Assembly (NCBI RefSeq): GCF_011602485.2
Contig: NZ_CP050022.2
Location: forward strand, 6,840,001 to 6,904,000
Reading direction: 5' to 3'
From: Bradyrhizobium sp. 1(2017)
GTDB taxonomy: Bacteria > Pseudomonadota > Alphaproteobacteria > Rhizobiales > Xanthobacteraceae
DNA length: 64,000 nucleotides
A program made the translations under genes and the position numbers. The number at the start of each line of letters is the position of its first letter. Positions within the stretch are counted from its first letter, which is position 1. This document shows positions 52,656 through 62,968 of the stretch, piece after piece. The notes beneath the pieces are model-generated. The model searched no databases. It was not told where the DNA came from and saw only the letters and a list, made by a program, of their open reading frames with translations.

Positions 52656-54266
52656 TCAGTCGCCCCACTGCGCGAAGGCGTCGTTGAAGGCGCGTTCGCC
52701 GGGGGCGCCCTTCTCGATAGCGATGATGGCGCGGCGCTGATTGGCGTAGACCAGCGGCACGTCGAACCACGAGCGCTCCTTCAGGAGCTGGACGTTGCGG
52801 GCGCGGTCGGCATCGACATTGGACAGGCCGACCAGGAAGAAGCCGTCGGTGACCTTGACCGCGAGGCCGGCGAGCGGCGTGCCGCGCGCCTGCTCGTTCG
52901 ACTTCATCAGGATGCCCGGCACGTTGGAGACGCTGCCGCCCGGGAAATCTGGCGGCAGGATGAAGGTCAATTCCGCGGTGTGGCTGGCCGGCAGCGAGGA
53001 GTCGGTGTTGCGGCGGAACGACATCGTCATCTTGAACTTGCGGTCGGGAATCTCGATGTCGGCGCGCACGGCGACGTCGGCCTTCTGGTTGCCGGACGCC
53101 TTGATCGGCTCCAGCCGCCATACCACCGAGCCGACATATTGCTTGCCCTTCGGGTCGGACGGATCCTCGTCATAGAGCACGACCTTCTGCGCCACCGGCG
53201 CAACCGGCTGATCGGCCGAAGGCTGGCCGACGCGATCGGGAATCTTGGGCTTGCTCTGCGGCTGCGCCGGAGCCGGCGTGTCCGCCACCTGCGTCGCGGA
53301 CGGCTTGAGGAAGCCGTTGACGATCTGCATCAGCTGCTTGCCCCAGAGGATGCCGGCACCGACCAGGATCAGGACGATGCCGACGGCGATCGCGCTCTTG
53401 AACGGGAAGGCGGAGCCGGTGCGGACGCGCTTCTTGGCGTCGCGCTCGGCCGCGACGCGCGGACGGGGCGACGGCGGCTGCGGCGTGTAGCGCTCGGCCT
53501 CCTCGACCGACTCGTCGTAGGAATAGGGCGCCTCGGCTTCGCCGGAGCGATTTTCCAGGCTCGGCTCCAGCCGGTCGAACTCCGGCGAGGGCGAGGGCAC
53601 GTTGGCGTAGGTGCGGCGCGCGGCGCGGCTGGCCTGTGCGGCGGCGCCGCCGAGATCGTTGGCATCGGCCGTGATGTCGCGGAAACCGCGCACGCCCGGC
53701 GCCGATGGTGGCGGGGGCGGCGGGCCCATGTCCGGCGGACGGCGCCCGGCCGCACGATCGCGTCCGGCCGGAGAGGCCGGCGGCTCCGGCATCGGCGGCG
53801 GTGCGGACGGGCCGGGTTGGCGTGGAGCGTCGAAACGCGGCGCGCGCGGCGGCCGCGGCGCCTCGCCCTGGTCCTCGGTGCCAAGGGACGGCCGGTCGGC
53901 ACGCGGCGGCGTCGGGGCCGGACGGGTGCGCGGCGGGGCCGGCTGGGATGCCGGAGCGCCACCCTCGGCGGCGCGGGCACTGGCCCGGCGGAAGGCATCG
54001 CCGCTGCCGCTGGGGCGGGTGCCGCCACCGGGGCGCGAGGCCTCGCGGGCACGCTGGGCGGCCTCCGATTCGACCTTGCGGACAGCCTCTTCCAGCGACA
54101 GCCGTTCGCGGGTGATCTCGGATTCGGAGAGCGGCGGCTGCACGCTGCGCAGCTGCGCGATCAGCGCCGTGCGCGCCCGCTCATAGAGCGCGCGACGGCT
54201 TTCGCCGGGAGCGTTGGGGTCCAGGGCGGCAATAGCGCGGGCGATCAGCGGGTAGTAATCAGCCAT
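52656..54266 (-). CDS. Large proline-rich membrane-anchored hypothetical protein
   Basis: 536 residues. The N-terminal cytoplasmic helix bundle starts MADYYPLIARAIAALDPNAPG and includes RRALYERARTALIAQLRSVQPPLSESEI. Residues ~90-290 are disordered, rich in Pro, Arg and Ala. One transmembrane helix near 291-312 (FKSAIAVGIVLILVGAGILWG). A C-terminal domain contains VGSVVWRLEPIKASGNQKADVAV and FKMTMSFRRNTDSSLPASHTAEL. The same protein is known to me as a conserved Rhizobiales hypothetical beside purA, to which it lies 37 bases downstream here. Function unknown. Confidence 0.8.
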   Translation of the reverse strand: MADYYPLIARAIAALDPNAPGESRRALYERARTALIAQLRSVQPPLSESEITRERLSLEEAVRKVESEAAQRAREASRPGGGTRPSGSGDAFRRASARAAEGGAPASQPAPPRTRPAPTPPRADRPSLGTEDQGEAPRPPRAPRFDAPRQPGPSAPPPMPEPPASPAGRDRAAGRRPPDMGPPPPPPSAPGVRGFRDITADANDLGGAAAQASRAARRTYANVPSPSPEFDRLEPSLENRSGEAEAPYSYDESVEEAERYTPQPPSPRPRVAAERDAKKRVRTGSAFPFKSAIAVGIVLILVGAGILWGKQLMQIVNGFLKPSATQVADTPAPAQPQSKPKIPDRVGQPSADQPVAPVAQKVVLYDEDPSDPKGKQYVGSVVWRLEPIKASGNQKADVAVRADIEIPDRKFKMTMSFRRNTDSSLPASHTAELTFILPPDFPGGSVSNVPGILMKSNEQARGTPLAGLAVKVTDGFFLVGLSNVDADRARNVQLLKERSWFDVPLVYANQRRAIIAIEKGAPGERAFNDAFAQWGD

Positions 54267-54303
54267 TTCTACTCAACTATACGCGCGTCCCGGTAAGATT
54301 TCG

Positions 54304-56017
<1,714 letters not shown>

Positions 56018-56950
56018 ATGTCCGCCACCGGCCAGACCACCGGCACCGATACATCCGCTCACAGCTGGATCGCCAATCAGCCTTATTTGCTGCTCAGCAT
56101 CACCGCGCTGTGCTGGGCCGGAAACGCCATTGTCGGCCGGCTCGCCGCCGGTCACATCCCGCCGATCACCCTCTCCTTCCTGCGCTGGTTCTTCGCCTTC
56201 CTGCTGGTGCTGCCGTTCGCCTGGAAGCATCTTGCGCAGGACTGGCCCGCGATCCGCGGGCGGCTCGGCCTGATGGTGACGCTCTCGATCACCGGCATCG
56301 GCGCCTTCAACACGCTGCAATATTGGGCGCTCGAGCATACCCAGGCGCTGAACACGCTGCTGCTGCAGTCGGCCGCACCGCTGGTCGTGGCGCTGTGGTC
56401 GCTGGCCATCCTCGGCGTCAGGCTCACCGCGGCGCAGGCGTTCGGCGTGCTGCTGTCGATGTGCGGCGTGCTCACCATCCTGCTGCATGGCGATTTCACC
56501 ACGCTGTCGAACATCGAATTCAACAAGGGCGACCTCATCTTCATCGTCGCGCTCGTGATCTTCGCGCTCTATTCGGTGCTGACGCTGAAGCGTCCGCCGA
56601 TGCACGGCCTGTCGTTCCTCGCCTTCACCTTCGGCTGCGGCGCCGCCTGTCTCATCCCGCTGGAGATCTGGGAATTGCTCGCGCGGCCCGTGATGAAGCT
56701 CAACGGACCGAACATACTGACCCTGTTCTACGTCGCGGTCTTCCCATCGACGCTCGCCTATCTCTGCTTCAATCGCGGCGTCCGCCTGATCGGCGCCAAC
56801 CGCGCCGCGCCGTTCTTCCACGTCGTGCCGGTGTTCGGCTCGATCATGGCGATCATGTTCCTCGGCGAGCACCCGCAGATCTTCCATTTCATCGGTTTTG
56901 CACTGGTGCTGTCGGGCGTGTTCGTGGCGTCGCGGAAGCAGGCGACGTAG
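56018..56950 (+). CDS. DMT-superfamily (EamA) permease, paralogue 1
   Basis: 310 residues from MSATGQTTGTDTS. Ten transmembrane helices arranged as two EamA repeats; hallmark stretches NQPYLLLSITALCWAGNAIVGR, PPITLSFLRWFFAFLLVLPF, NTLLLQSAAPLVVALWSL and FPSTLAYLCFNRGVRLIG-NRAA. Drug/metabolite transporters of this kind export small molecules such as amino acids or their derivatives. It shares most of its skeleton with the permease at 57511, so the pair arose by duplication. Confidence 0.9.
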   Translation: MSATGQTTGTDTSAHSWIANQPYLLLSITALCWAGNAIVGRLAAGHIPPITLSFLRWFFAFLLVLPFAWKHLAQDWPAIRGRLGLMVTLSITGIGAFNTLQYWALEHTQALNTLLLQSAAPLVVALWSLAILGVRLTAAQAFGVLLSMCGVLTILLHGDFTTLSNIEFNKGDLIFIVALVIFALYSVLTLKRPPMHGLSFLAFTFGCGAACLIPLEIWELLARPVMKLNGPNILTLFYVAVFPSTLAYLCFNRGVRLIGANRAAPFFHVVPVFGSIMAIMFLGEHPQIFHFIGFALVLSGVFVASRKQAT

Positions 56951-57015
56951 GCGTTAGGCACGCTGCTGCCTCTTCACCCCTCCCCCTCCTGGAGAGGGTT
57001 AAGAAAGGGCGCTCG

Positions 57016-57444
57016 CTATTTCACCTTGAACTTGCTGTAGGCCTCGCTGGTGGCAATGATCACATGCTCGGCGCAGCCGTTGACACGATGCGGATCGGCT
57101 TCACGCTCGTAGGCTTCCGACGTCATCATGTCGAGAAAGGCCGAGACGGATGGGTAGTAAACCAGCGCGACGAAATCCCAGTCGTTGCCCTGGTGCGGGC
57201 CGAGCGCGACCGCCTTCGCATCGCCGGTCCAGAGCAGCGTGCCGCCGCGCGCCCTGATCATCGGCACGGTGATTGCGCTGTAGCGCAGATAGGCGTCCCA
57301 GCCGGACCCATCGCCGTCGCGCGAGCGCGCATGGAAGCGCATCAGGTTCAGCATCACCACCGGCGCGTTCGAATCGAGCCGCTCCAGGCCCTCGATGTTC
57401 AACATATTAACCGCCAATGGCGCCTCCTCAGGGCTCGTCTGCAT
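57016..57444 (-). CDS. DUF1330 family protein
   Basis: 142 residues. The stretch PVVMLNLMRFHARSRDGDGSGWDAYLRYSAIT followed by DWDFVALVYYPSVSAFLDMMTSEAYEREADPHR and ATSEAYSKFKV gives the ferredoxin-like DUF1330 pattern. A TTG at 57417 with GAGGAGG just upstream is a serious alternative start. The gene sits head-to-tail between the two DMT permeases but on the opposite strand. Function unknown. Confidence 0.85.
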   Translation of the reverse strand: MQTSPEEAPLAVNMLNIEGLERLDSNAPVVMLNLMRFHARSRDGDGSGWDAYLRYSAITVPMIRARGGTLLWTGDAKAVALGPHQGNDWDFVALVYYPSVSAFLDMMTSEAYEREADPHRVNGCAEHVIIATSEAYSKFKVK

Positions 57445-57510
57445 TGTAGCATTGCGACGCTGTGACTTGTGTCACGACGGCAATCCGGCGCAAGCTCGTA
57501 TCGCACGCAA

Positions 57511-58446
57511 ATGACGATCGCTTCGCCCGCGCCACCGGCCTCGAATCCGGCCAGTTGGCTCAACAACCAGCCTTATCTGCTGCTCAGCCTGAGCTCGCTG
57601 TTCTGGGCCGGCAACATCGTGCTCGCCCGCCATGTCGGCGCGCATGTGCCGCCGCTGATGGTGACCACGATCCGCTGGTTCGGCGTGTTCCTGATCCTGT
57701 TGCCGTTCGCCTGGCCGCATCTGAAGCGCGACTGGCCCGCCTTGCGCCGCAGCCTGCGCCTGATGCTGTTCCTGTCGCTGGTCGGCTTCGCCTTCAACAA
57801 CGCGATCTCCTACTGGGCGATGCAATACACGGAGGCGCTGAACGCGCTTCTGATCCAGTCGGCAGGCCCCCTGTTCGTGGCGCTGTGGTCGCTGGTGCTG
57901 TTCGGCGTGCGGCTGACCGGCGCGCAATTCGCCGGCATCGCGATCTCGCTTGTCGGCGTGCTCATCATCATCCTGCGCGGCGATCTTGCCGCGCTCGCGA
58001 GCATCAGCTTCAACAGGGGCGACATCATGTTCGCCTCCTCGCTGGTGGCGTTCGGTCTCTACTCCGCATTCATCCCGCGGCGGCCGAAGATCCACCAGCT
58101 CTCCTTCCTCTCCTTCACCACCTGCTGCGGGGCGACGATGCTGCTGCCGGCCGCGATCTGGGAGGCGGCAAGCGGCCGCGTGCTGCAATTCGACGCGACC
58201 ACGCTGGCGACGATGGGCTACATCCTGATCTTCCCATCGACGCTGGCCTATCTGTTCTTCAACCGTGGCGTGGCGCTGATCGGCCCGAACCGGGCCGCGC
58301 CGTTCTTTCATCTGGTGCCGGTGTTCGGCTCGGCCATGGCGATCCTGCTGCTCGGCGAAAAGCTCCAGCCGTTCCACCTGATTGGCTACGCGCTGGTGCT
58401 CGCCGGCGTCGTGATCGCCTCGCGCCAGGGCTCTGCGGTGAAGTAA
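57511..58446 (+). CDS. DMT-superfamily (EamA) permease, paralogue 2
   Basis: 311 residues from MTIASPAPPASNPASWLNNQPYLLLS. Ten helices, two EamA units. Shared with paralogue 1: NNQPYLLLS-x-L-x-WAGNI, RWF-x-F-L-LLPFAW, TEALNALLIQSAGPLFVALWSL, FPSTLAYLFFNRGVALIG-NRAAPFFHLVPVFGS. Likely exporter of an unknown small metabolite. The duplication with intervening DUF1330 gene suggests a tandem origin. Confidence 0.9.
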   Translation: MTIASPAPPASNPASWLNNQPYLLLSLSSLFWAGNIVLARHVGAHVPPLMVTTIRWFGVFLILLPFAWPHLKRDWPALRRSLRLMLFLSLVGFAFNNAISYWAMQYTEALNALLIQSAGPLFVALWSLVLFGVRLTGAQFAGIAISLVGVLIIILRGDLAALASISFNRGDIMFASSLVAFGLYSAFIPRRPKIHQLSFLSFTTCCGATMLLPAAIWEAASGRVLQFDATTLATMGYILIFPSTLAYLFFNRGVALIGPNRAAPFFHLVPVFGSAMAILLLGEKLQPFHLIGYALVLAGVVIASRQGSAVK

Positions 58447-58470
58447 TTCCGCGGCGTGGACTCTGCGCTC

Positions 58471-58592
58471 TCGTGTCCCGGACGCGCTGCGGCACGCAGT
58501 GACGCTGCGCAGAGCCGGGCCCCGGTTTGCCGCAGCATGGGCCCGGCTCTGCAGCGCACCGCTGAAGAAGCGCTGCGCTGCGTCCGGGGCAA
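58471..58592. repeat. 122-bp direct repeat, family B, copy 1
   Basis: TCGTGTCCCGGACGCG ... ACCGCTGAAGAAGCGCTGCG ... GCGTCCGGGG. Copy 2 at 59651-59772 has exactly the same length and the same motifs in the same order. Both contain the internal palindrome GAGCCGGG ... CCCGGCTC. The two copies bracket the Bug-type binding protein gene. Confidence 0.85.
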
Positions 58593-58665
58593 GCAACTCC
58601 CGCCTTCCGATTTCAACGAGGAGACGCTAGGTTTCCCGCCAACGAAAAAGAGGGAACGTCCAGAC

Positions 58666-59643
58666 ATGCTTTCAGCGTTGATTCGAAACCTGCGTGCCAT
58701 CGGGGCGGCCGCGCTCTGCCTCGCCGCCGCATCCACGGCTCATGCCGACAATTATCCGAGCCGCAACATCACGCTGGTGCTGCCGTTCGCGGCCGGCAGC
58801 GGCACCGACACCACCACGCGCCTGATCTCGCAGCATCTGTCGCAGGCGCTCGGCGTCGGCATCGTCATCGAGAACAAGGCGGGCGCCAACGGCATGCTCG
58901 CCGCAACCTATGTCGCGAAGGCCGCGCCCGACGGCTACACGCTGCTGGTGACGACCAACACCACGCATTCGGCCAATCCCTATCTGCTCAAGAGCCTCAC
59001 TTACGATCCAGTCAAGGATTTCACTCCGATCGCGCGCACCGGCGATCTGCCCTTCATGCTGGTCATCAATCCGGAAGTGCCGGCCAAGACCGTCGGCGAG
59101 CTCGTCGCCTATGGCAAGGCCAATCCGGGCAAGCTGAGCTACGCCTCGGGCTCATCCTCGGCGATCGTGTCGGGCGCGACCTTTGCGCACAATGCCGGGC
59201 TCGACCTGCTGCATGTGCCCTACAAGAGCTCGCCGCCGGCACTCAACGACGTCATGGGCGGCCGCGTCTCGATGATGTTCGTGGACATCCTGACCGGCCT
59301 GCCGCACGTCAACGGCAACGCGCTGCGCGCGCTCGCGGTCACCACCAAGGAGCGCACGCCGCTGGTGCCGCACCTGCCCTCGATGCAGGAGGCCGGCGTG
59401 CCGGATTTCGACATCTCGTCGTGGCAGGGCTATTTCGGGCCGGCCGGCATGCCGAAGGAGATCGTGACGCGGCTTAACGCCGAGATCAGGAAGATCGTCG
59501 AGAATCCCGAGATCAAGGCCAAGCTCGCCACCCTCGGCATGGACGCCTTCTCGGGCACGCCGGAGCAGCTCGGCACCTTCGTGAACGAGCAGCTCGTGCT
59601 GTGGGAGAAGCTGATCACGAACGCGAAGATCGAGAAGCAGTAG
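58666..59643 (+). CDS. Bug-family (tripartite tricarboxylate transporter) substrate-binding protein
   Basis: 325 residues from MLSALIRNLRAIGAAALCLAAASTAHAD, a Sec signal peptide. Conserved Bug blocks: YPSRNITLVLPFAAGSGTDTTTRLI, VIENKAGANGMLAATYVAKAAPDGYTLLV, NPGKLSYASGSSSAIVSGATFA, VPYKSSPPALNDVMGGRVSMMFVD and the terminal WEKLITNAKIE. Binds carboxylated solutes in the periplasm, with TctAB membrane partners that are not encoded next to it (typical orphan Bug protein). The upstream frame extends through the family B repeat and was rejected. Confidence 0.9.
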   Translation: MLSALIRNLRAIGAAALCLAAASTAHADNYPSRNITLVLPFAAGSGTDTTTRLISQHLSQALGVGIVIENKAGANGMLAATYVAKAAPDGYTLLVTTNTTHSANPYLLKSLTYDPVKDFTPIARTGDLPFMLVINPEVPAKTVGELVAYGKANPGKLSYASGSSSAIVSGATFAHNAGLDLLHVPYKSSPPALNDVMGGRVSMMFVDILTGLPHVNGNALRALAVTTKERTPLVPHLPSMQEAGVPDFDISSWQGYFGPAGMPKEIVTRLNAEIRKIVENPEIKAKLATLGMDAFSGTPEQLGTFVNEQLVLWEKLITNAKIEKQ

Positions 59644-59650
59644 GCCGGTC

Positions 59651-59772
59651 TCGCGTCCCGGACGCGGCGCGGCATGCAATGACGCGACGCTGAGCCGGGA
59701 CCCAGAATGCCGCAAGCATGGGCCCCGGCTCAGCGCACCGCTGAAGAAGCGCTGCGCTGCGTCCGGGGCACG
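59651..59772. repeat. 122-bp direct repeat, family B, copy 2
   Basis: Second copy of the element at 58471-58592 in the same orientation, starting eight bases after the Bug gene stop. Shares GTCCCGGACGCG at the left, ACCGCTGAAGAAGCGCTGCG in the right half and GCGTCCGGGGCA at the end. Confidence 0.85.
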
Positions 59773-59778
59773 AGATCT

Positions 59779-59876
59779 CGTAGGGTGGGCAATGCGTAGC
59801 GTGCCCACCGACAACATCAGCAGACTCAAAAAGGCAAAGGTGGGCACGACGCTTTCGCGTCTTTGCCCACCCTACG
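59779..59876. repeat. Dispersed intergenic repeat, family C, copy 2
   Basis: CGTAGGGTGGGCAATG at the left and TCTTTGCCCACCCTACG at the right, matching the copy at 21735-21825 at both ends but with a different centre. It abuts the family B copy, so two repeat families are stacked between the Bug gene and the chemoreceptor. Confidence 0.8.
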
Positions 59877-59891
59877 AATTCAGCGCAAGAC

Positions 59892-61577
59892 TTACGCCGC
59901 GCGCACCTTGGCGAGGAAGCTGTCGACGGCGCTGCGCAGCGCGCCGGACTGATTGTCCAGCTCGCGGGCGTTGGTGAGCACGTCGGTGGCAGCATGGCCG
60001 GTCGCTTCCGCGGCCGAGGTGACGCTGCCGATATGGGCGTTGATCTCGCTCGAGCCGGCCGCGACCGACTGGATGTTGCGGGCGATCTCGCGGGTGGCTT
60101 CGCCCTGCTGCTCGATCGATGCGGAGATGCCGGCGGTGATCTCGCTCATCTCGGCGATGGTCTGGGTGATGCCGGAGATGGCCGTGACCGCGTCGCTGGT
60201 CGAGGTCTGCATCGCCGCGACCTGCGCGGAGATCTCCTCGGTTGCCTTCGCGGTCTGGTTGGCGAGCGCCTTGACCTCGGAGGCGACGACCGCGAAACCG
60301 CGGCCGGATTCGCCGGCGCGTGCCGCCTCGATGGTGGCGTTGAGCGCGAGCAGGTTGGTCTGCGCGGCGATCGAATGGATCAACTTGACGACCTCGCCGA
60401 TCTTCTCGGCGCCGGTCGAGAGCACCTGCACGGTGGCGTTGGTGCGCTCGGCGTCGCTGACGGCGCGGCTTGCGACTTCGGTCGAGCGGGTGACCTGGCG
60501 GGAGATTTCCGCAACCGAGCTCGACAGCTCTTCGGCGGCAGCCGCGACCGTGCCGACATTGCCGGAAGCCTTTTGCGAGGCCGTGCCGACCGTCGCCGCA
60601 CGCGAGGAGGCGTCGCTCGCGGTCGCAGTCATCGACTGCGCCGTGCTCTGCATGCCGGCGGCGGCCGAGGAGACCGAGCGGACGATGCCGTTGACGCTGC
60701 GTTCGAAGTCGTTGGCGATGCCCTCCATCGCGCTGCGACGTTCCGCCGCGGCACGATCCTTGGCATCCGCCTCGGTCTTCTCGAGGTCGCGGATACGAAC
60801 GGCGTTGTCCTTGAAGATCTGGACGGTCGAGGCCATTTCGCCGACCTCGTCGCCACGGCCGACGCCGGGAATATCGCCATCGAGCTTGCCGTCGGCGAGG
60901 TCCTTCATGCGAGCGCCGAGCAGCGCAAGCGGCCCGCTGATGCTGCGGCCGAGCAGCCAGGCGACGCCACCTGCAACGACGAGGATGCCGAGGATAGCGA
61001 GGCCGAGCGACCAGAACACCGGGCCCATCTTGGCATCGATGTCGTCGAGATAGGCGCCGGTGCCGAGATACATGTCAAAGCCGGGAATCGCGACCGCGTA
61101 GCCGATCTTGCGGATCGGTGTCTCCTGGCCGGGCTTCACATATTCATAATACAGCAGGATCGAGCCGTTGGCCTTGACGCCGTCCATCAGCTCGACGGAC
61201 AGCTTGCGGCCGTTGGTCACGACATCCATGCGGTTGGTGCCGATCTGCTTCGGATCGGGCGCGAGCTGGGTGATGCCGTCATAGGACGTGCCGAACAAAT
61301 AGCCCGAGCCGTTGTCGTAGGTCATCGCGTTGCCGTAGCGGCGAAGGTCGGCCATCGCCGCGTCCTTGGTCAGCTCGCCGGCATCGACGCGCTTCTTGAG
61401 CGCGGCGGCGTAATTGCGACCGAGATCGACGATCGACTTGGCTTGATCGATGCGCGCATTGACCATCTCGCGCTTCATTAGATAGCCGGCGAGAAGACCG
61501 GAGATGCACAGCCCCAACAAGGTGACGGCGACGAGGATGCCGAGCTTGGAGGCGATCTTCATATTGCTCAACTTCAC
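59892..61577 (-). CDS. Methyl-accepting chemotaxis protein with single Cache domain
   Basis: 561 residues; a GTG start ([16 protein letters not shown]) has GGAG eight bases upstream; the ATG at 61562 is the alternative. First transmembrane helix at residues 13-34. A periplasmic sCache_2 domain follows ([66 protein letters not shown]). Then a second helix, a HAMP segment ([29 protein letters not shown]) and the signalling hairpin [32 protein letters not shown]. Senses a small ligand, often an organic acid, and controls CheA. Confidence 0.95.
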   Translation of the reverse strand: MKLSNMKIASKLGILVAVTLLGLCISGLLAGYLMKREMVNARIDQAKSIVDLGRNYAAALKKRVDAGELTKDAAMADLRRYGNAMTYDNGSGYLFGTSYDGITQLAPDPKQIGTNRMDVVTNGRKLSVELMDGVKANGSILLYYEYVKPGQETPIRKIGYAVAIPGFDMYLGTGAYLDDIDAKMGPVFWSLGLAILGILVVAGGVAWLLGRSISGPLALLGARMKDLADGKLDGDIPGVGRGDEVGEMASTVQIFKDNAVRIRDLEKTEADAKDRAAAERRSAMEGIANDFERSVNGIVRSVSSAAAGMQSTAQSMTATASDASSRAATVGTASQKASGNVGTVAAAAEELSSSVAEISRQVTRSTEVASRAVSDAERTNATVQVLSTGAEKIGEVVKLIHSIAAQTNLLALNATIEAARAGESGRGFAVVASEVKALANQTAKATEEISAQVAAMQTSTSDAVTAISGITQTIAEMSEITAGISASIEQQGEATREIARNIQSVAAGSSEINAHIGSVTSAAEATGHAATDVLTNARELDNQSGALRSAVDSFLAKVRAA

Positions 61578-61839
61578 GGGAAGGCTCCGGAGATAAGGAA
61601 ATACGGGCACGCGAGTGAATCGATCGAAATTGAAACAACTTTTAGTGTGTGACCCCTTATCAACCTGTTACGGGCCGCTCCGTAGAAGCCCGGAGCGCAG
61701 GCCAAAACGGGCGAATAAATCGCCGCACCGGCAACCGGCGATTGTACGCACAGGTCCGGATTTCGCGTAAAAGACGCAAAGGCCCGCCGCTGATGTCGGG
61801 TCACAACAAGAACCGACAGACCAAATCGGGAGCTAAGAA

Positions 61840-62883
61840 ATGCCGAAATACAGGGTGGTGACGCCGAAGGGCGCGAGCTTCACGGTCGCAGGCAGCGACT
61901 ATTCCTTTGAGCGCGAAGCGCTCGATCCGATCGATGCCGAGATCGTCGAGGCGCCGGCCGACGAGGCCGGATTCATCGCCGCCGCCAAATCCGCCGACGC
62001 CATCTACGCCAAGGGCATTCCGATCACCAAGACGATCATCGACGCGCTCGAGGGCTGCAAGGTCATCACGCTCGGCTCGGTCGGCGTCGACAGCGTCGAC
62101 GTCAAGGCTGCCACCGCCCGCGGCATTCCCGTCACAAATATCCCCGACACATTCATCGAGGAGGTCGCCGACCACGCCATGATGCTGCTGCTCGCGGGCT
62201 TCCGCCGCCTGGTCGAGCAGGACCGCATGGTGCGTGACGGCCGCTGGGCCGAGGGCCGGCCGGCACTGCTCAAGGTTCCCCGGCTGATGGGCCAGACGCT
62301 CGGCTTCATCTCGTTCGGCCGTGTCGCGCGTGCGGTCGCGAAACGTGCGGCGCCCTTCGGCCTGCGCATGATGGCCTATGATCCCTTCATCCAGGAAACG
62401 CTGATGTACGACCACGGCGTGGTTCCGGCGACGCTGAACGAGGTGCTGTCGCAATCCGACTTCGTCTCGATGCACGCCCCTGCAAGGCCCGAGGTGCATC
62501 ACATGCTGACCGAGAAGCACTTCCGGCAGATGAAGAAAGGCTCGATCTTCATCAACACCGGCCGCGGCGCCACGGTGGACGAGGAGAGCCTGATCAAGGC
62601 GTTGCAGGAGGGCTGGATCGCGCATGCCGCCCTGGACGTGCTGGAGAAGGAACCGCCCTCGCACAACAATCCGCTGCTCGGCATGGAAAACGTGACCCTG
62701 ACCGCCCACGTCGCCTCGGCCTCGGCACGGTTCGACGAGGCGCGCAAGCGCCGCGTGGGCTACGAATTGTCACTGGTGCTTCAGGGCATGTGGCCGGTAA
62801 GCTGCGTCAATCCGTCGGTGCTGCAAAGCACCGCGCTCCGCCGCTGGCAGCCTGTCAGCATGGATCGCGGGCCGAACAGCTAG
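61840..62883 (+). CDS. D-isomer-specific 2-hydroxyacid dehydrogenase (C-terminal-binding-protein type)
   Basis: 347 residues from MPKYRVVTPKGASFTVAGSD. Catalytic domain in two parts around a Rossmann NAD domain. The nucleotide loop reads LGFISFGRVARAVA, with Gly replaced by Phe/Ser within the usual GxGxxG. Catalytic Arg in FINTGRGATVDE, Glu in LDVLEKEPP and His in LTAHVASASARF are present. Family members reduce 2-oxo acids, e.g. in serine or glyoxylate metabolism. Its true substrate is unknown. It may be co-transcribed with the following transporter gene 86 bases away. Confidence 0.9.
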   Translation: MPKYRVVTPKGASFTVAGSDYSFEREALDPIDAEIVEAPADEAGFIAAAKSADAIYAKGIPITKTIIDALEGCKVITLGSVGVDSVDVKAATARGIPVTNIPDTFIEEVADHAMMLLLAGFRRLVEQDRMVRDGRWAEGRPALLKVPRLMGQTLGFISFGRVARAVAKRAAPFGLRMMAYDPFIQETLMYDHGVVPATLNEVLSQSDFVSMHAPARPEVHHMLTEKHFRQMKKGSIFINTGRGATVDEESLIKALQEGWIAHAALDVLEKEPPSHNNPLLGMENVTLTAHVASASARFDEARKRRVGYELSLVLQGMWPVSCVNPSVLQSTALRRWQPVSMDRGPNS

Positions 62884-62968
62884 ACGGGCCGGCGCGAACG
62901 CGTCAAAGACCGAAACGGCCCTTCACCGGCGATCAACGCCGGGAAGGGAGACATCAAGGGAGGAACTG

